Assembly (NCBI RefSeq): GCF_947254095.1
Contig: NZ_CAMYBV010000008.1
Coordinates: 1-64,000, forward strand
Reading direction: 5' to 3'
Length of the DNA: 64,000 nt
Origin: an uncultured Mobiluncus sp.
GTDB lineage: Bacteria > Actinomycetota > Actinomycetes > Actinomycetales > Actinomycetaceae
In this document: positions 53,793-63,168 of the stretch, in pieces
How positions within the stretch are numbered: the stretch's first letter is position 1
Layout: each line of letters begins with the position of its first letter
Notes under the pieces: model-generated
Told to the model about the DNA's origin: nothing
What the model saw: the letters and a program-made list of their open reading frames with translations, nothing else
Database searches by the model: none
Program-made: the position numbers and the translations under genes

Positions 53793-55358
53793 CTACCTCG
53801 CCAACCCGGCCAACTGAGAAGTCAGCCAAGCCTGCTGCTGACTGAACCCGGCCAGCAAGGTCTCCAACCGAGAGTACTGCTGCTTCAAAGATGCCTCCTT
53901 GCGCACCATACGCTCCGTAAAGTCGCTAATCCGAGACTCGACGTAGCTCTTCTCGTCGTCGTTGGACTTGATAACACTCGTCAGCATTCCCGTGCTCGAA
54001 TCGGAAATGTTGCTGCCGAAATCCCCAATTTTTTGGGCAAAAGCAGACACAACTTTTTCAGTCTTGGTCGGGTCAGACTCCATCATGGCCTGGAACTTAG
54101 ACTCATCGAACTCCACCTTCAAACCATCCGAGGTGTTCTTCAGGACAATCCCGAAGTCCTCCGCAGAATAGGTTTGAGCATTCCCTGCAGCATCCTTAAT
54201 CGTGACTCCAGAGGAGAGTATATCTCCCAGCTCGGACTGCACCTGGCGACCAATCGAGTTCGATAGGACACCCGGAGCCTTCCACGTAGACTTTCTTCCA
54301 TCTTCGTCGGTTCGGGTTTGCTCCACCGACTTCATGCCTTTGGCTAAAGTCCCCAGAATCTTGTTCACGTCTCCGACGAGGGACTTCACCTTGCTGGTTG
54401 CCTCGGACTGGTCGGCCACGACATCAATCTTGACACCCTTGGTCAGGTACCCGGGGTAGACATTGGTTCCGTCCGCCTTGGTTTCCGCTTTCACACCAGA
54501 AATATCCACCGTAACCTTATCCATCAACTCAATCTGGTTGGAGGAGTAGCGGTGGTCCTCACCGTAGAGAGAGATAACCGCATCACTGGACGCCCGGCGC
54601 ACCGTACCGTCATAGGAAGTAATCTTCGAAGTGGCGGAACGTAGCGCTGCCGCATCATCAAAGGTGTAAGACACTGAATGAGAAGCCGCGTCGGGAGTGG
54701 TGGTCTTGGGGGTCACGGATAGACCCTTCGTTACGTCCCCGGCAAAAATCTTGAAGTCCCCAGCTTCAGCGCCAGTTTCCTTGCCAGTGACCTGCAAGAC
54801 ATACTGGGCTTGTCCGTTGCTGTCGCTAACGCGCACCACGGTGGCAGCCACGCCGGAGTCTTTCACGGAGTTGATTGCCTGGGCAATATCCTGCATAGAG
54901 TTGGAAGCCGGGGTAACGTTTGTGACTTTGTTCCCAACCATAATGGAGAAAGAGCCGCCCTGGCCAACTGCATTGGTAAGCTCGGTGAGCTGATTGCTGT
55001 CAAAGGTAACCTGCTTGGATTGAGCTAGGGACTTGACGTCAAACTCCACCGAACCCACGGCCGCGCCAGCCTTGGTACTGACACTGACCATGTCGCTGGA
55101 AGAAGAGCCCTTCACTGCACCCCAGACGGCCGAGGCGTCAAGGCTTTTATCGAACTTGCTTTCCTTGCCATAGACCGTCCAAGCATTCTTCGTCAAAGCT
55201 GCCAGCTGTGTGTTCAGATCCCGGAATGCCTTAGTGCGGGATTCAAGCTGGACTTTCTTGGTCTGCAGCCCCTTACCGGCCTGCCATTCCAAAGCCATTA
55301 ACTTCTGGACAATACCCTCGGTATTGAAACCGCCAATACCGCTTATACCCATACCCAT
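53793..55358 (-). CDS. fliD: Filament cap protein FliD
   Basis: 521 residues. N-terminus GISGIGGFNTEGIVQKLMALE and C-terminal coiled segment MVRKEASLKQQYSRLETLLAGFSQQQAWLTSQL-type are typical of FliD. The ATG at 55358 follows AAGGAG. A sigma-28 promoter precedes it. Confidence 0.94.
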   Translation of the reverse strand: MGMGISGIGGFNTEGIVQKLMALEWQAGKGLQTKKVQLESRTKAFRDLNTQLAALTKNAWTVYGKESKFDKSLDASAVWGAVKGSSSSDMVSVSTKAGAAVGSVEFDVKSLAQSKQVTFDSNQLTELTNAVGQGGSFSIMVGNKVTNVTPASNSMQDIAQAINSVKDSGVAATVVRVSDSNGQAQYVLQVTGKETGAEAGDFKIFAGDVTKGLSVTPKTTTPDAASHSVSYTFDDAAALRSATSKITSYDGTVRRASSDAVISLYGEDHRYSSNQIELMDKVTVDISGVKAETKADGTNVYPGYLTKGVKIDVVADQSEATSKVKSLVGDVNKILGTLAKGMKSVEQTRTDEDGRKSTWKAPGVLSNSIGRQVQSELGDILSSGVTIKDAAGNAQTYSAEDFGIVLKNTSDGLKVEFDESKFQAMMESDPTKTEKVVSAFAQKIGDFGSNISDSSTGMLTSVIKSNDDEKSYVESRISDFTERMVRKEASLKQQYSRLETLLAGFSQQQAWLTSQLAGLAR

Positions 55359-55458
55359 GATTTCTCCTTCCATGGAATAAAAGGTGTTATCCCATCCTGA
55401 GATAACGCCGAGGCACAGAACACCGACAGGTGTCCCGCTGACACTACCTCACGCTTAA

Positions 55459-55484
55459 TTGTCGGCCATTAACTCTGAAAATTA
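55459..55484 (-). promoter_or_regulatory. Sigma-28 promoter of fliD
   Basis: The minus strand reads TAAT, 14 bases, GCCGACAA. It lies just after the fliA stop and about 100 bases before fliD, allowing fliD-fliS-fliT to be made apart from fliA. Confidence 0.6.
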
Positions 55485-55492
55485 AGGGGAAA

Positions 55493-56794
55493 TTATTTTT
55501 TTCGTCGATTCCGGCGTGCTTCCGCCCGCATATTCTGTTGCCGAATGGACAATCCTCCCAGGTAAGAGGTGGTTGGCGGGGTCGGTGGTTTTTCTTCTTC
55601 CGCCGGTAGCTCCACTTCGGGTTCCCCACCACGAGACCGGACTTTGTCTTTACTTTTAGGTTTCTGAGCTTCTTCGGCGGCACGCTTGGCTTCTTGCTCC
55701 GCTTCGAGACGAGCCTTCGCCTGTGCCGTGCCGCGGGCGTGACCAGCCAGGAAACTCTTGGTGGAAGTACCCGGGGAATCTTCGGTGGCGGGCTCCCCGT
55801 CCTTTTCCTTACGGCGAGACGACCCCGCGGACGTGCCGGACGAAACTTGTGACAACGAATCACGCAGAGACGACGAACGGGAACGAGTCGCCCCGGAAGA
55901 ATCCCGCGGGCGACCTCGCGCTGACGAAGAGTCAGGGGGTGGAATCAGCGTGTCCTCTATCTCCAGGTCCGCGTCTGAATCTGCGCGCAGCATCTCATCA
56001 GCGTGATCTTCAATCTTTTGGAAATAGCTCTCGCGGCGTTTCTTAACGATGCCGGTGACTTCCTCGTTTTCTTCCGCGGCCGTTTCGGGATCGAGGTGGC
56101 GGTTCATCCCCTCGCGCATCAGGGTGAGCGCCTCCGAACGTAGCTGGGACACCCGAGATTGGGTTACACCCAGCTCATCGGCAACATCTTGAATCGGACG
56201 TTCCTCGAAAAATACCTGTTCCACCACGTAGCGCAGGCGCTGGGGCAGAGCCCGCACCGCCGCGCGCAGATACACCAAACGTTCGTCGTCCAGCAGCGTG
56301 TCCTCCGGGGAGGGGCTTTCATCAGGCACTTCCAGGGTCCGCTCGTCGTCTTTGCCGGCGGGCGCATCCATCGAGATGACACGGCGGGCGGCGTCTTGCT
56401 GGGCGGACTCCACCGTCTCTACGTCCACTCCCAAGGCCGAAGCAAGTTCCTCTTTCGTGGGGGCACGTCCCGCGGCGGCGGTGAGCGTGGAAGTCATTTC
56501 TTCCAGCTGCTTGGTGCGTTGGCGGGCCCCGCGCGTCGCCCAGTCCATAGAACGCAGCTCATCCAGCATGGCCCCGCGAATCCGGTAAATCGCGTAGCGA
56601 TGAAAGGGCACCCCGGTCGATGGGTCGTAAGAATTAGCGGCTTGCACCAGAGCCAAAGAACCCGCCGAAGCGAGGTCCTCACGCTGCACAAAAGACGGGA
56701 CACGGCGCAACAACTCCGCCACTTGGTAACCAACCAAGGGGAGGTTTTTTTCAATTAGTTCGTTGCGGTTCACTTCGCCGAGTGAAGCCTCCAC
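55493..56794 (-). CDS. fliA: Flagellar sigma factor FliA with long C-terminal extension
   Basis: Sigma-28-type factor. Residues 1-235 are complete: region 2 with EDLASAGSLALVQAANSYD and YRIRGAMLDELRSMDWATR (contacts to the -10), region 3, and region 4 with ALPQRLRYVVEQVFFEERP and VTQSRVSQLRSEAL. Residues 236-433 are a Ser/Arg/Glu-rich extension not seen in ordinary FliA, ending in a very basic RAEARRNRRKK. It may bind a regulator or RNA polymerase. No flgM was found in the window. Confidence 0.92.
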   Translation of the reverse strand: MEASLGEVNRNELIEKNLPLVGYQVAELLRRVPSFVQREDLASAGSLALVQAANSYDPSTGVPFHRYAIYRIRGAMLDELRSMDWATRGARQRTKQLEEMTSTLTAAAGRAPTKEELASALGVDVETVESAQQDAARRVISMDAPAGKDDERTLEVPDESPSPEDTLLDDERLVYLRAAVRALPQRLRYVVEQVFFEERPIQDVADELGVTQSRVSQLRSEALTLMREGMNRHLDPETAAEENEEVTGIVKKRRESYFQKIEDHADEMLRADSDADLEIEDTLIPPPDSSSARGRPRDSSGATRSRSSSLRDSLSQVSSGTSAGSSRRKEKDGEPATEDSPGTSTKSFLAGHARGTAQAKARLEAEQEAKRAAEEAQKPKSKDKVRSRGGEPEVELPAEEEKPPTPPTTSYLGGLSIRQQNMRAEARRNRRKK

Positions 56795-56923
56795 CGTGTC
56801 TCTCCTCAGAAAAAATCGCAGGTGCAGTCCAAATCAGTTTACCTTTTATACCCTTTAATTAGCGGTAGATTAATGAGGAATCGGCAGGATTGAGAGATTG
56901 GCAATTTTGCGGGTAAGTTTAGC

Positions 56924-56950
56924 TAAAGACCGGTCAAGCATTGACGATTG
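56924..56950 (+). promoter_or_regulatory. Sigma-28-like promoter of flgN operon
   Basis: TAAA at 56924-56927 and GACGATTG at 56943-56950 are 15 bases apart, 24 bases before the flgN start. -35 exact, -10 partial. Confidence 0.45.
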
Positions 56951-56973
56951 TGCTGACTGAGGAGGAGAACGCT

Positions 56974-57459
56974 ATGTCATTGGACGCATTATCACGCCAG
57001 CTGTGGAAACAACGCGAAACTCTGGAGGTCATGCTGTTCAAGCTGGAGGAAGAACGTTTGATTACCGCCACCGCCTCGTCCCGGTGGCTGCCGCGTGCCA
57101 CCCGTGAGCTGGAAGCCGTCATTGCGCAGGCTCAGACGATGGAACTGGAGCGCTCCATGGAATCTGAAGCCGTGGCGGTCGACTTGGGACTGCCCCCCGA
57201 GGCATCCCTGAAAGAGATCGCCGAGGCGGCCGATGAGCCGTGGAAGACCCTGCTACACCAGCACCGCGAAGCCCTCATCTCCCTGACTTCTGAAATTGCC
57301 GATATGTCCCAGGCGAACCAGGAAGTCCTGGCCTCTCTGCAGCGCGCCACCCAGGAAACCCTGATGAGTATGCAAGGGGCGGAAGAAACCTACGGTGAGG
57401 ACGGCGGAATCCACGCTTCCGGAACAGGTGAATCCACCATGCTTGACACCTCAATGTAA
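56974..57459 (+). CDS. flgN: FlgN-type hook-filament junction chaperone
   Basis: 161 residues, all helical by appearance. LSRQLWKQRETLEVMLFKLEEERL at the start is the FlgN pattern (paired hydrophobic helix before FlgK/FlgL binding). The ATG at 56974 follows GAGGAG. Directly before flgK and flgL, its clients. The last 20 residues are polar. Confidence 0.8.
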   Translation: MSLDALSRQLWKQRETLEVMLFKLEEERLITATASSRWLPRATRELEAVIAQAQTMELERSMESEAVAVDLGLPPEASLKEIAEAADEPWKTLLHQHREALISLTSEIADMSQANQEVLASLQRATQETLMSMQGAEETYGEDGGIHASGTGESTMLDTSM

Positions 57460-57585
57460 GAACAAGGCCACGGGGTTTTAGAAAAACTCTCATATCCGAC
57501 CCTTTCAAGCCGATGAGCTTAAACGTGGGCGCGAGAGGCGTCACAAAGATTGAGTAAGCACACAGGCTAGAGAAAGGACACTCCG

Positions 57586-59598
57586 ATGGGTTCAACGTTT
57601 TCTTCGCTGAACGCCGGATTGACCGGTCTTTATGCAGCCCAACGTCTCATCGAGGTTTCCGGGCAGAACATAAACAACATGAACACCCCCGGATACACGC
57701 GCCAGCGAGTTGACCAAAAAGCTCTTGGCATCGGTTCCGAACCTTCTATCTGGGCTGGATCAGTACCCCAGGGCGGCGGCGTAGAGGTTACCGGGGAAAG
57801 TCGTTTGGGTGACTTCTTTCTCGACGCGAAACTCCGTTTGGAGACCGGCCGTGCCGCTTCCACAAAACAGGTTTCCAAATCCTGGAACGCGATTGAAGCG
57901 TCTATGGACGAGTTGGGCAAGATGTCTGTGTCCAACTCACTACGAAACTTTTACAAGTCTTGGGGAGACGTCAACAATTCTTCGGACAACCGTGGGGCGC
58001 GCTCGACCGCCATTGGTAACGCCCAAGCGCTCGTGACCCAGATTCAGACCGGGTACACTCATATCGCCGACCAGTGGAAGAACGCCAGGCACGAACTGGA
58101 AGCCCATGTTTCTGACTTGAATGCCACTATGGATTCCGTGGTAAACCTCAACGACAGGATTCGCAGGGGTACCTTGATGGGCCAAAACGTCAACCACCTG
58201 ATTGATGAACGTGACAAGCTCGCCCTGCATATTTCGGAGCTGACTGGGGCCACCGTGCGAAAGTCGAAGGCAATTTACACGAAAGAAAATGCCCCGCACC
58301 CGTCCATGATTGGGACTGCTTACGAAGATGGCACGATTGAAATTATGCTGTCCGGTAACTCTCTGGTCGGCAAGGACTATGCGAACCATTTTGTGGTTTC
58401 CGGCTCCTACGATATGCCGGGAATCGATGCGGCTCCGCGCGAGATGTACCAAAAATCTGTCGACGCCCTTACTGCCGGCGGAAGCGGAAGGAGCTTGGAC
58501 GATAAATTCACCCACAACGGGATTGAAATCCAGAAATACCAGGCAAAGGTGAGCGTATATACCACTACGGACGCCCCCGATCCGTCGAAAGTTGGCCACA
58601 AATACGTAGCCTTTTATGACATGGAGGATCATGGCAAGAAAGTCCCTGGCACCGATCAGGAGTTTGCTCTGGGCGATTTTCATCGCGATGAAGGTCCCGT
58701 GCGCTTGACCTGGGACATTGGCGGACATGAAATCGCTATTAAAGAAGGAGTCATCGGCGGTATAGCCCAAAACTTACGACCGGCCGAGATTCCCGGAGTG
58801 TCCGGAACCATCGGCAAGGGCGGCTCTTGGGCAGAAGCCGGCAAACTCTATAACGACGTGGCCACGAATATCGCCACGGAAGTCAACGCCATCCACGCCA
58901 ACGACGTGGCTCAAGGCGGGACAAACAACACCAAGACCCTGGTGACCAAGGAAACCAAGTTCTACAAAGTGGACTTGTCCGCGCCCGAAACTATTGAAGA
59001 CCCCCCCGGTTCGGGTAGTTTCGTGAAGAACCCGAACCGCATGACTGACACCGGCACCAAGCTAAAGCGCAGCGACTACAAGACTGACGAGCTTTTCGAC
59101 CGGGCCGTGCAAGACAAGGTGGCAGAACTCGAAAAGAACAATAAAGGCTCTGCCATCGTGTACGAAAACGTGAAGGAAGACGGCGGAGACTTCTTTAAGT
59201 TTGCCGCCACCGACAACAAACTGCCCGCCGCGATGCGCCTCCAAGTCGCGATTACTGACCCGCAGGCCATCGCCGCCGGTGTAGAGAAGGCTGGTATCTA
59301 TGACGGTTCGGTCGCTTTGAGACTGGGAGGCCAGCAGGACGCGCCCACTTCAGCCCTCAACGAATGGGGTAAGTCCGTGGTGGACATCGGGGTACATGCC
59401 TCGGGAGCCTCCGACAAATACAACTTGGCAGAACAGACGCGCCAGATTGCGGAGCAACAGCAAAAGAGCCAGTCCAGTGTGGACATGAACGAAGAAGTAA
59501 TGAACCTGATTCGCGGCCAGCACGCCTATGCGGGCGCGGCCAGAATCACCAGCACTGTGAACCAGATGCTGGAGACCCTTATCAACTTAGGTAGGTGA
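57586..59598 (+). CDS. flgK: Hook-filament junction protein FlgK
   Basis: HAP1, 670 residues. N-terminal STFSSLNAGLTGLYAAQRLIE then SGQNINNMNTPGYTRQRV; C-terminal SSVDMNEEVMNLIRGQHAYAGAARI. The variable middle is large. AGAAAGGA lies before the ATG. A -10-like GCCGATGA (57509-57516) without a good -35 lies upstream. Confidence 0.95.
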   Translation: MGSTFSSLNAGLTGLYAAQRLIEVSGQNINNMNTPGYTRQRVDQKALGIGSEPSIWAGSVPQGGGVEVTGESRLGDFFLDAKLRLETGRAASTKQVSKSWNAIEASMDELGKMSVSNSLRNFYKSWGDVNNSSDNRGARSTAIGNAQALVTQIQTGYTHIADQWKNARHELEAHVSDLNATMDSVVNLNDRIRRGTLMGQNVNHLIDERDKLALHISELTGATVRKSKAIYTKENAPHPSMIGTAYEDGTIEIMLSGNSLVGKDYANHFVVSGSYDMPGIDAAPREMYQKSVDALTAGGSGRSLDDKFTHNGIEIQKYQAKVSVYTTTDAPDPSKVGHKYVAFYDMEDHGKKVPGTDQEFALGDFHRDEGPVRLTWDIGGHEIAIKEGVIGGIAQNLRPAEIPGVSGTIGKGGSWAEAGKLYNDVATNIATEVNAIHANDVAQGGTNNTKTLVTKETKFYKVDLSAPETIEDPPGSGSFVKNPNRMTDTGTKLKRSDYKTDELFDRAVQDKVAELEKNNKGSAIVYENVKEDGGDFFKFAATDNKLPAAMRLQVAITDPQAIAAGVEKAGIYDGSVALRLGGQQDAPTSALNEWGKSVVDIGVHASGASDKYNLAEQTRQIAEQQQKSQSSVDMNEEVMNLIRGQHAYAGAARITSTVNQMLETLINLGR

Positions 59599-59603
59599 GT
59601 GGC

Positions 59604-60587
59604 ATGATTACCCGCATGACAACCTCGATGATGGCTAGTTCCTCTTTGGCATCCGTGCAGCGAAATTTCGCTCGCTTGGCCGACGTCAATGAGCAGATGT
59701 CCTCTGGTAAACGCATGAAGTTCGCCTCTGACGACCCGGCCTCGTCCGTTTCCTCGATGCGCCTGCGTAAGGAGCTGTCCGCGGCTGAACAATACCAGCG
59801 CAACATTGACGACGCCGCTTCCTGGATGCAAACAGCGGATTCCGCCATGCTTTCCGTGTCAGATATGTACCGCAAGGCCAAGACCACCCTGATTCATTCC
59901 GTGAACTCGGCTAACGGACCCACCTCGCTGCGGGCTCTCGCCGCAGACCTGGAACAGCAGGCTCAAGCCATCATGTCTCAGACCAATGCCACCTACCTGG
60001 GGCGCACAGTTTTCGCTGGAAACTCAGACAAAGGCAGTGTGTTCCGCCCCGGTGTGGACAAAGATGGAAACCGGATTTTCCTGCCCACCGAGACAGACGA
60101 AGTGACCGCTAAGCCCGTCAATCGTCGCATCAACGCCAACACGACACTGCCGGCGAATATGGACGGAAACCAGATTTTTGGCACCGGTACTATCAAGTGG
60201 ACCGGCACCCCAGCCACCACTATCGACACTTCCAACAATCCCTCCGCCATGAACCTTTTGACGGAAGCAGCCAAAATTCTGCGTACCGGAACTCTGGAAG
60301 GCGAGAATGCCGACAAACTTCTGGCTATCCAGAACCAGCTCGACAAGAAGGCCCAAGATTTGTATGAAGGCATGTCCACGCTAGGGGCACGCCACAAGCA
60401 AGTTATCGAGGCTCAAGACAACATTGTTGGGGACCTGCAAGCCGTCAAAAAGCAGCTTTCGGATGTCGAAAACGTCGATATTCAAGCCGCCACGATTGAA
60501 ATGTCCCTGGCGAATATGGCTTACCAAGCTTCACTTAGCTCAACTCAGCGTGTCGTGCAACCAAGTTTGCTAGACTACTTACGATGA
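59604..60587 (+). CDS. flgL: Hook-filament junction protein FlgL
   Basis: HAP3, 327 residues. Flagellin-like ends: ITRMTTSMMASSSLASVQRN and RLADVNEQMSSGKRM at the start; AATIEMSLANMAYQASLSSTQRVV at the end. The ATG at 59604 is preferred, with AGGTGAG upstream; a GTG nine bases earlier overlaps flgK. Confidence 0.92.
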   Translation: MITRMTTSMMASSSLASVQRNFARLADVNEQMSSGKRMKFASDDPASSVSSMRLRKELSAAEQYQRNIDDAASWMQTADSAMLSVSDMYRKAKTTLIHSVNSANGPTSLRALAADLEQQAQAIMSQTNATYLGRTVFAGNSDKGSVFRPGVDKDGNRIFLPTETDEVTAKPVNRRINANTTLPANMDGNQIFGTGTIKWTGTPATTIDTSNNPSAMNLLTEAAKILRTGTLEGENADKLLAIQNQLDKKAQDLYEGMSTLGARHKQVIEAQDNIVGDLQAVKKQLSDVENVDIQAATIEMSLANMAYQASLSSTQRVVQPSLLDYLR

Positions 60588-61036
60588 GCACTAACGACGA
60601 AGTTACCGAAAACACTGAAACCGCCGGCGACGGCGAGGATTTTCCGATGCTCAAAATCCGGATGGTTCGGCCCATGCCGGGCCTGGAAAGCCACCTGGAT
60701 TTCAGCCTGACCGCAGTGGACGAGACCGGGGTTCTATGGACTTTGAAGTCTGTTATTGACCCCAATGTTCGCCTCTTTGCGGTTCCGCCGATTGCCTTCT
60801 TTGACGGCTACACCCCGATGATTCCCTCCTCAGCGCGGGATCGCGTTGGCTTGAACAAGGGCGAGGAACCTTTCATTCTCGTCATTGTCCACCCCGCGAC
60901 GGGGTCCTATCCCCACACGGCAAACCTGCTGGCACCCCTGGTTATCAACCCAGAGAACATGAATGCCCTGCAGGTCGTGTTAGAGGATCAGGACTGGCCG
61001 TTACAGGCACCCATCGGGGACCCCAAGGAATCCTAA
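60584..61036 (+). CDS. fliW: Flagellar assembly factor FliW
   Basis: 150 residues. Antagonist of CsrA that is itself titrated by flagellin. Family pieces: DFSLTAVDETGVLWTLKSVIDPNVRLFAV and VIVHPATGSYPHTANLLAPLVINP. An extra polar head of about 20 residues. Overlaps flgL by four bases. Confidence 0.93.
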   Translation: MSTNDEVTENTETAGDGEDFPMLKIRMVRPMPGLESHLDFSLTAVDETGVLWTLKSVIDPNVRLFAVPPIAFFDGYTPMIPSSARDRVGLNKGEEPFILVIVHPATGSYPHTANLLAPLVINPENMNALQVVLEDQDWPLQAPIGDPKES

Positions 61037-61067
61037 ATTTCAGTTCTTCGGTACCAAGATGACCTTT

Positions 61068-61106
61068 CAGCGCCCCGGCACGAGCCGCGGCGCTGGGGTT
61101 GTTTTT
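61068..61106 (+). terminator. Terminator of flgN-flgK-flgL-fliW
   Basis: CAGCGCC (61068-61074) pairs with GGCGCTG (61089-61095), with an inner GGC/GCC. It is followed by GGGTTGTTTTT. It overlaps the last bases of the convergent purD. Confidence 0.85.
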
Positions 61107-62367
61107 AGAACTTAGCTATGTCCGTGCGGTAGTGCGAGTTCTCTAGAGCGATACTTTGCATGGCTTGGTAGGCACGCTGCCGGGCTTCGTTCAAGTCACT
61201 TCCCCGCGCGACTACTGACAGCACCCGTCCCCCGTTGGCAATCAGTTGACCAGCATCGTTGACTTTCGTGCCCGCGTGAATAATGTGTACCCCCGGTACC
61301 TGGCTCACGGTGTCCAGACCGGTGACGACACCGCCCTTCACAGGTGCCTGCGGATAACCGGAGGCGGCCAGCACCACGTTCACCACGGCCTCATCGCTGA
61401 CCTTGAGCTGTGGGGCCGCCGCCAGGTTACCATCGGCTGCCGCTGCCAGCAGCGCCAGCAAATCTGTATCCAGGCGTTCCAGCACCGACTGCGTTTCCGG
61501 ATCCCCAAACCGGACGTTGAACTCGACCACCCGCGGCCCGCGCGAGGTCAGAGCCAGACCCACATAAAGCAAACCGATAAAGTCGCAGCCCTGGTTAGCC
61601 AGCACATTACACACCGGGACAGCGATTTCCTGGGCAGTGCGCCGCGCCAGATCCTCCGGAGCCCATGGCAGCGGCGAGTAGGCACCCATGCCGCCCGTGT
61701 TGGGCCCCTCATTGTGGTCGTAAGCACGTTTGTAATCCTGGGCAGCGGGCAGAGCAACCACGTCGTGACCATCACAGATGCAGAACACCGAGGCTTCTGG
61801 CCCGTCCAAGAATTCTTCGATAACGACCGCGGGTTCGTGGGGATTCGCCATCGCTTCAATGCAGGCGGCGGCGTGAGCCACGGCGGTGTCAAAGTCAGAC
61901 GTCACCACCACGCCTTTCCCGGCGGCTAGGCCGTCTTGCTTGACCACGTAAGGAGCCCCGAAACGCTGCAAAGCATCCCGAGCCTCGTCCAGAGTACGGC
62001 AGGCTACCGAAGCGGCGGTAGCGACCCGAGCTTGGCGCATAATCGTTTTCGCGAACGCTTTGGAGCCCTCCAGGCGGGCGGCCAGACGTCCGGGACCAAA
62101 AACTTTGTACCCCGCCTCCCGCAGGACATCAGCGACCCCTTTGACCAGGGGGGCTTCCGGTCCGACCACCACCAAATCAGGGTGCAAAGACCGCGCCAGT
62201 TCCAACACCTGCGCCGGTTCGTCGATGGCACATCTGACGTTTTCTCCGAGGACAGCGGTGCCGGGATTACCGGGAGCAATCCATAACTTGTCCAACAGTG
62301 TTGATTTGGCAATAGCCCTGGCCAGCGCGTGTTCGCGCCCGCCGCTTCCCAAAAGTAAAACCTTCAT
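61105..62367 (-). CDS. purD: Phosphoribosylamine-glycine ligase
   Basis: Makes GAR from phosphoribosylamine and glycine; 420 residues. KVLLLGSGGREHALA start, ATP-grasp region with YVVKQDGLAAGKGV, GPEASVF and VEFNVRFGDPETQ. Stands apart from the purC-L operon 45 kb away in this window. Confidence 0.96.
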   Translation of the reverse strand: MKVLLLGSGGREHALARAIAKSTLLDKLWIAPGNPGTAVLGENVRCAIDEPAQVLELARSLHPDLVVVGPEAPLVKGVADVLREAGYKVFGPGRLAARLEGSKAFAKTIMRQARVATAASVACRTLDEARDALQRFGAPYVVKQDGLAAGKGVVVTSDFDTAVAHAAACIEAMANPHEPAVVIEEFLDGPEASVFCICDGHDVVALPAAQDYKRAYDHNEGPNTGGMGAYSPLPWAPEDLARRTAQEIAVPVCNVLANQGCDFIGLLYVGLALTSRGPRVVEFNVRFGDPETQSVLERLDTDLLALLAAAADGNLAAAPQLKVSDEAVVNVVLAASGYPQAPVKGGVVTGLDTVSQVPGVHIIHAGTKVNDAGQLIANGGRVLSVVARGSDLNEARQRAYQAMQSIALENSHYRTDIAKF

Positions 62368-62448
62368 AATCTCAGTTTAATAGCTTTTTAGACTTGTCAA
62401 TAATAGGGAACAAAATTTTGCCTTCGGGGCGGCTGTTAGGATATTGGT

Positions 62449-63168
62449 ATGTCGTTTACAGAAGCGCTCGGGATGGGCGAGTTTCGCCCGCAAACCAACG
62501 TTGATTTTGGCCGAGTGGTGGAGGTTCGCCCCACCCAGGGTCTATTTGTGGCTTTTGAAGGCTGCGACGGGGTGGGCAAGACCACCCAAATTGCGCGGGC
62601 TGCGTCGTGGGTTCGCCAACAGGGATGGGATGTCATCGAGACGCGCGAGCCCGGCGGGACCGACCTAGGGGTGGCTCTGCGCCAACTGCTGCTGGACGCG
62701 GGGGATGTGTCGGCTCGTGCCGAGGCGCTGCTGTTTGCCGCTGACCGTGCCCAGCACGTGCACAAGCTCATTATTCCCGCTATTAACGACGGCAAAGTCG
62801 TGATTACTGACCGCTATCTGGCTTCCTCCATCGCCTATCAGGGGCACGGGCGGGAGCTCGGAGCCCGAGAAATCCGCGATTTGTCCATGTGGGCTACGGG
62901 GGGATTGGTGCCAAACCTGACGGTACTGCTAGACCTGGACCCCGAGACGGCGGCGGCTCGCCAGGCTGCCGACACATCCCTGGGCAGCCCGGATCGGATG
63001 GAACGCGCCGGGCTCGACTTTCAAAAGCGGGTTCGGGAGGATTTCCTGCGGATGAGCGAGGGACAGGACACTTGGCTGGTCGTTGACGCGAGCCTGCCGG
63101 TAGAGGAAATCGCCACTCAGGTGCGACTGCGCCTAGCTCAGATGCTGCCGGTCATCAAGTCGTGGTGA
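62449..63168 (+). CDS. tmk: Thymidylate kinase
   Basis: dTMP to dTDP. 239 residues with P-loop FEGCDGVGKTTQIA near residue 35, TREPGGTDLG and DRYLASSIAYQG. About 25 residues longer at the N-terminus than the usual start just before FEG. AGGATATTGGT lies before the ATG. Overlaps holB by a GTGA. Confidence 0.95.
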   Translation: MSFTEALGMGEFRPQTNVDFGRVVEVRPTQGLFVAFEGCDGVGKTTQIARAASWVRQQGWDVIETREPGGTDLGVALRQLLLDAGDVSARAEALLFAADRAQHVHKLIIPAINDGKVVITDRYLASSIAYQGHGRELGAREIRDLSMWATGGLVPNLTVLLDLDPETAAARQAADTSLGSPDRMERAGLDFQKRVREDFLRMSEGQDTWLVVDASLPVEEIATQVRLRLAQMLPVIKSW

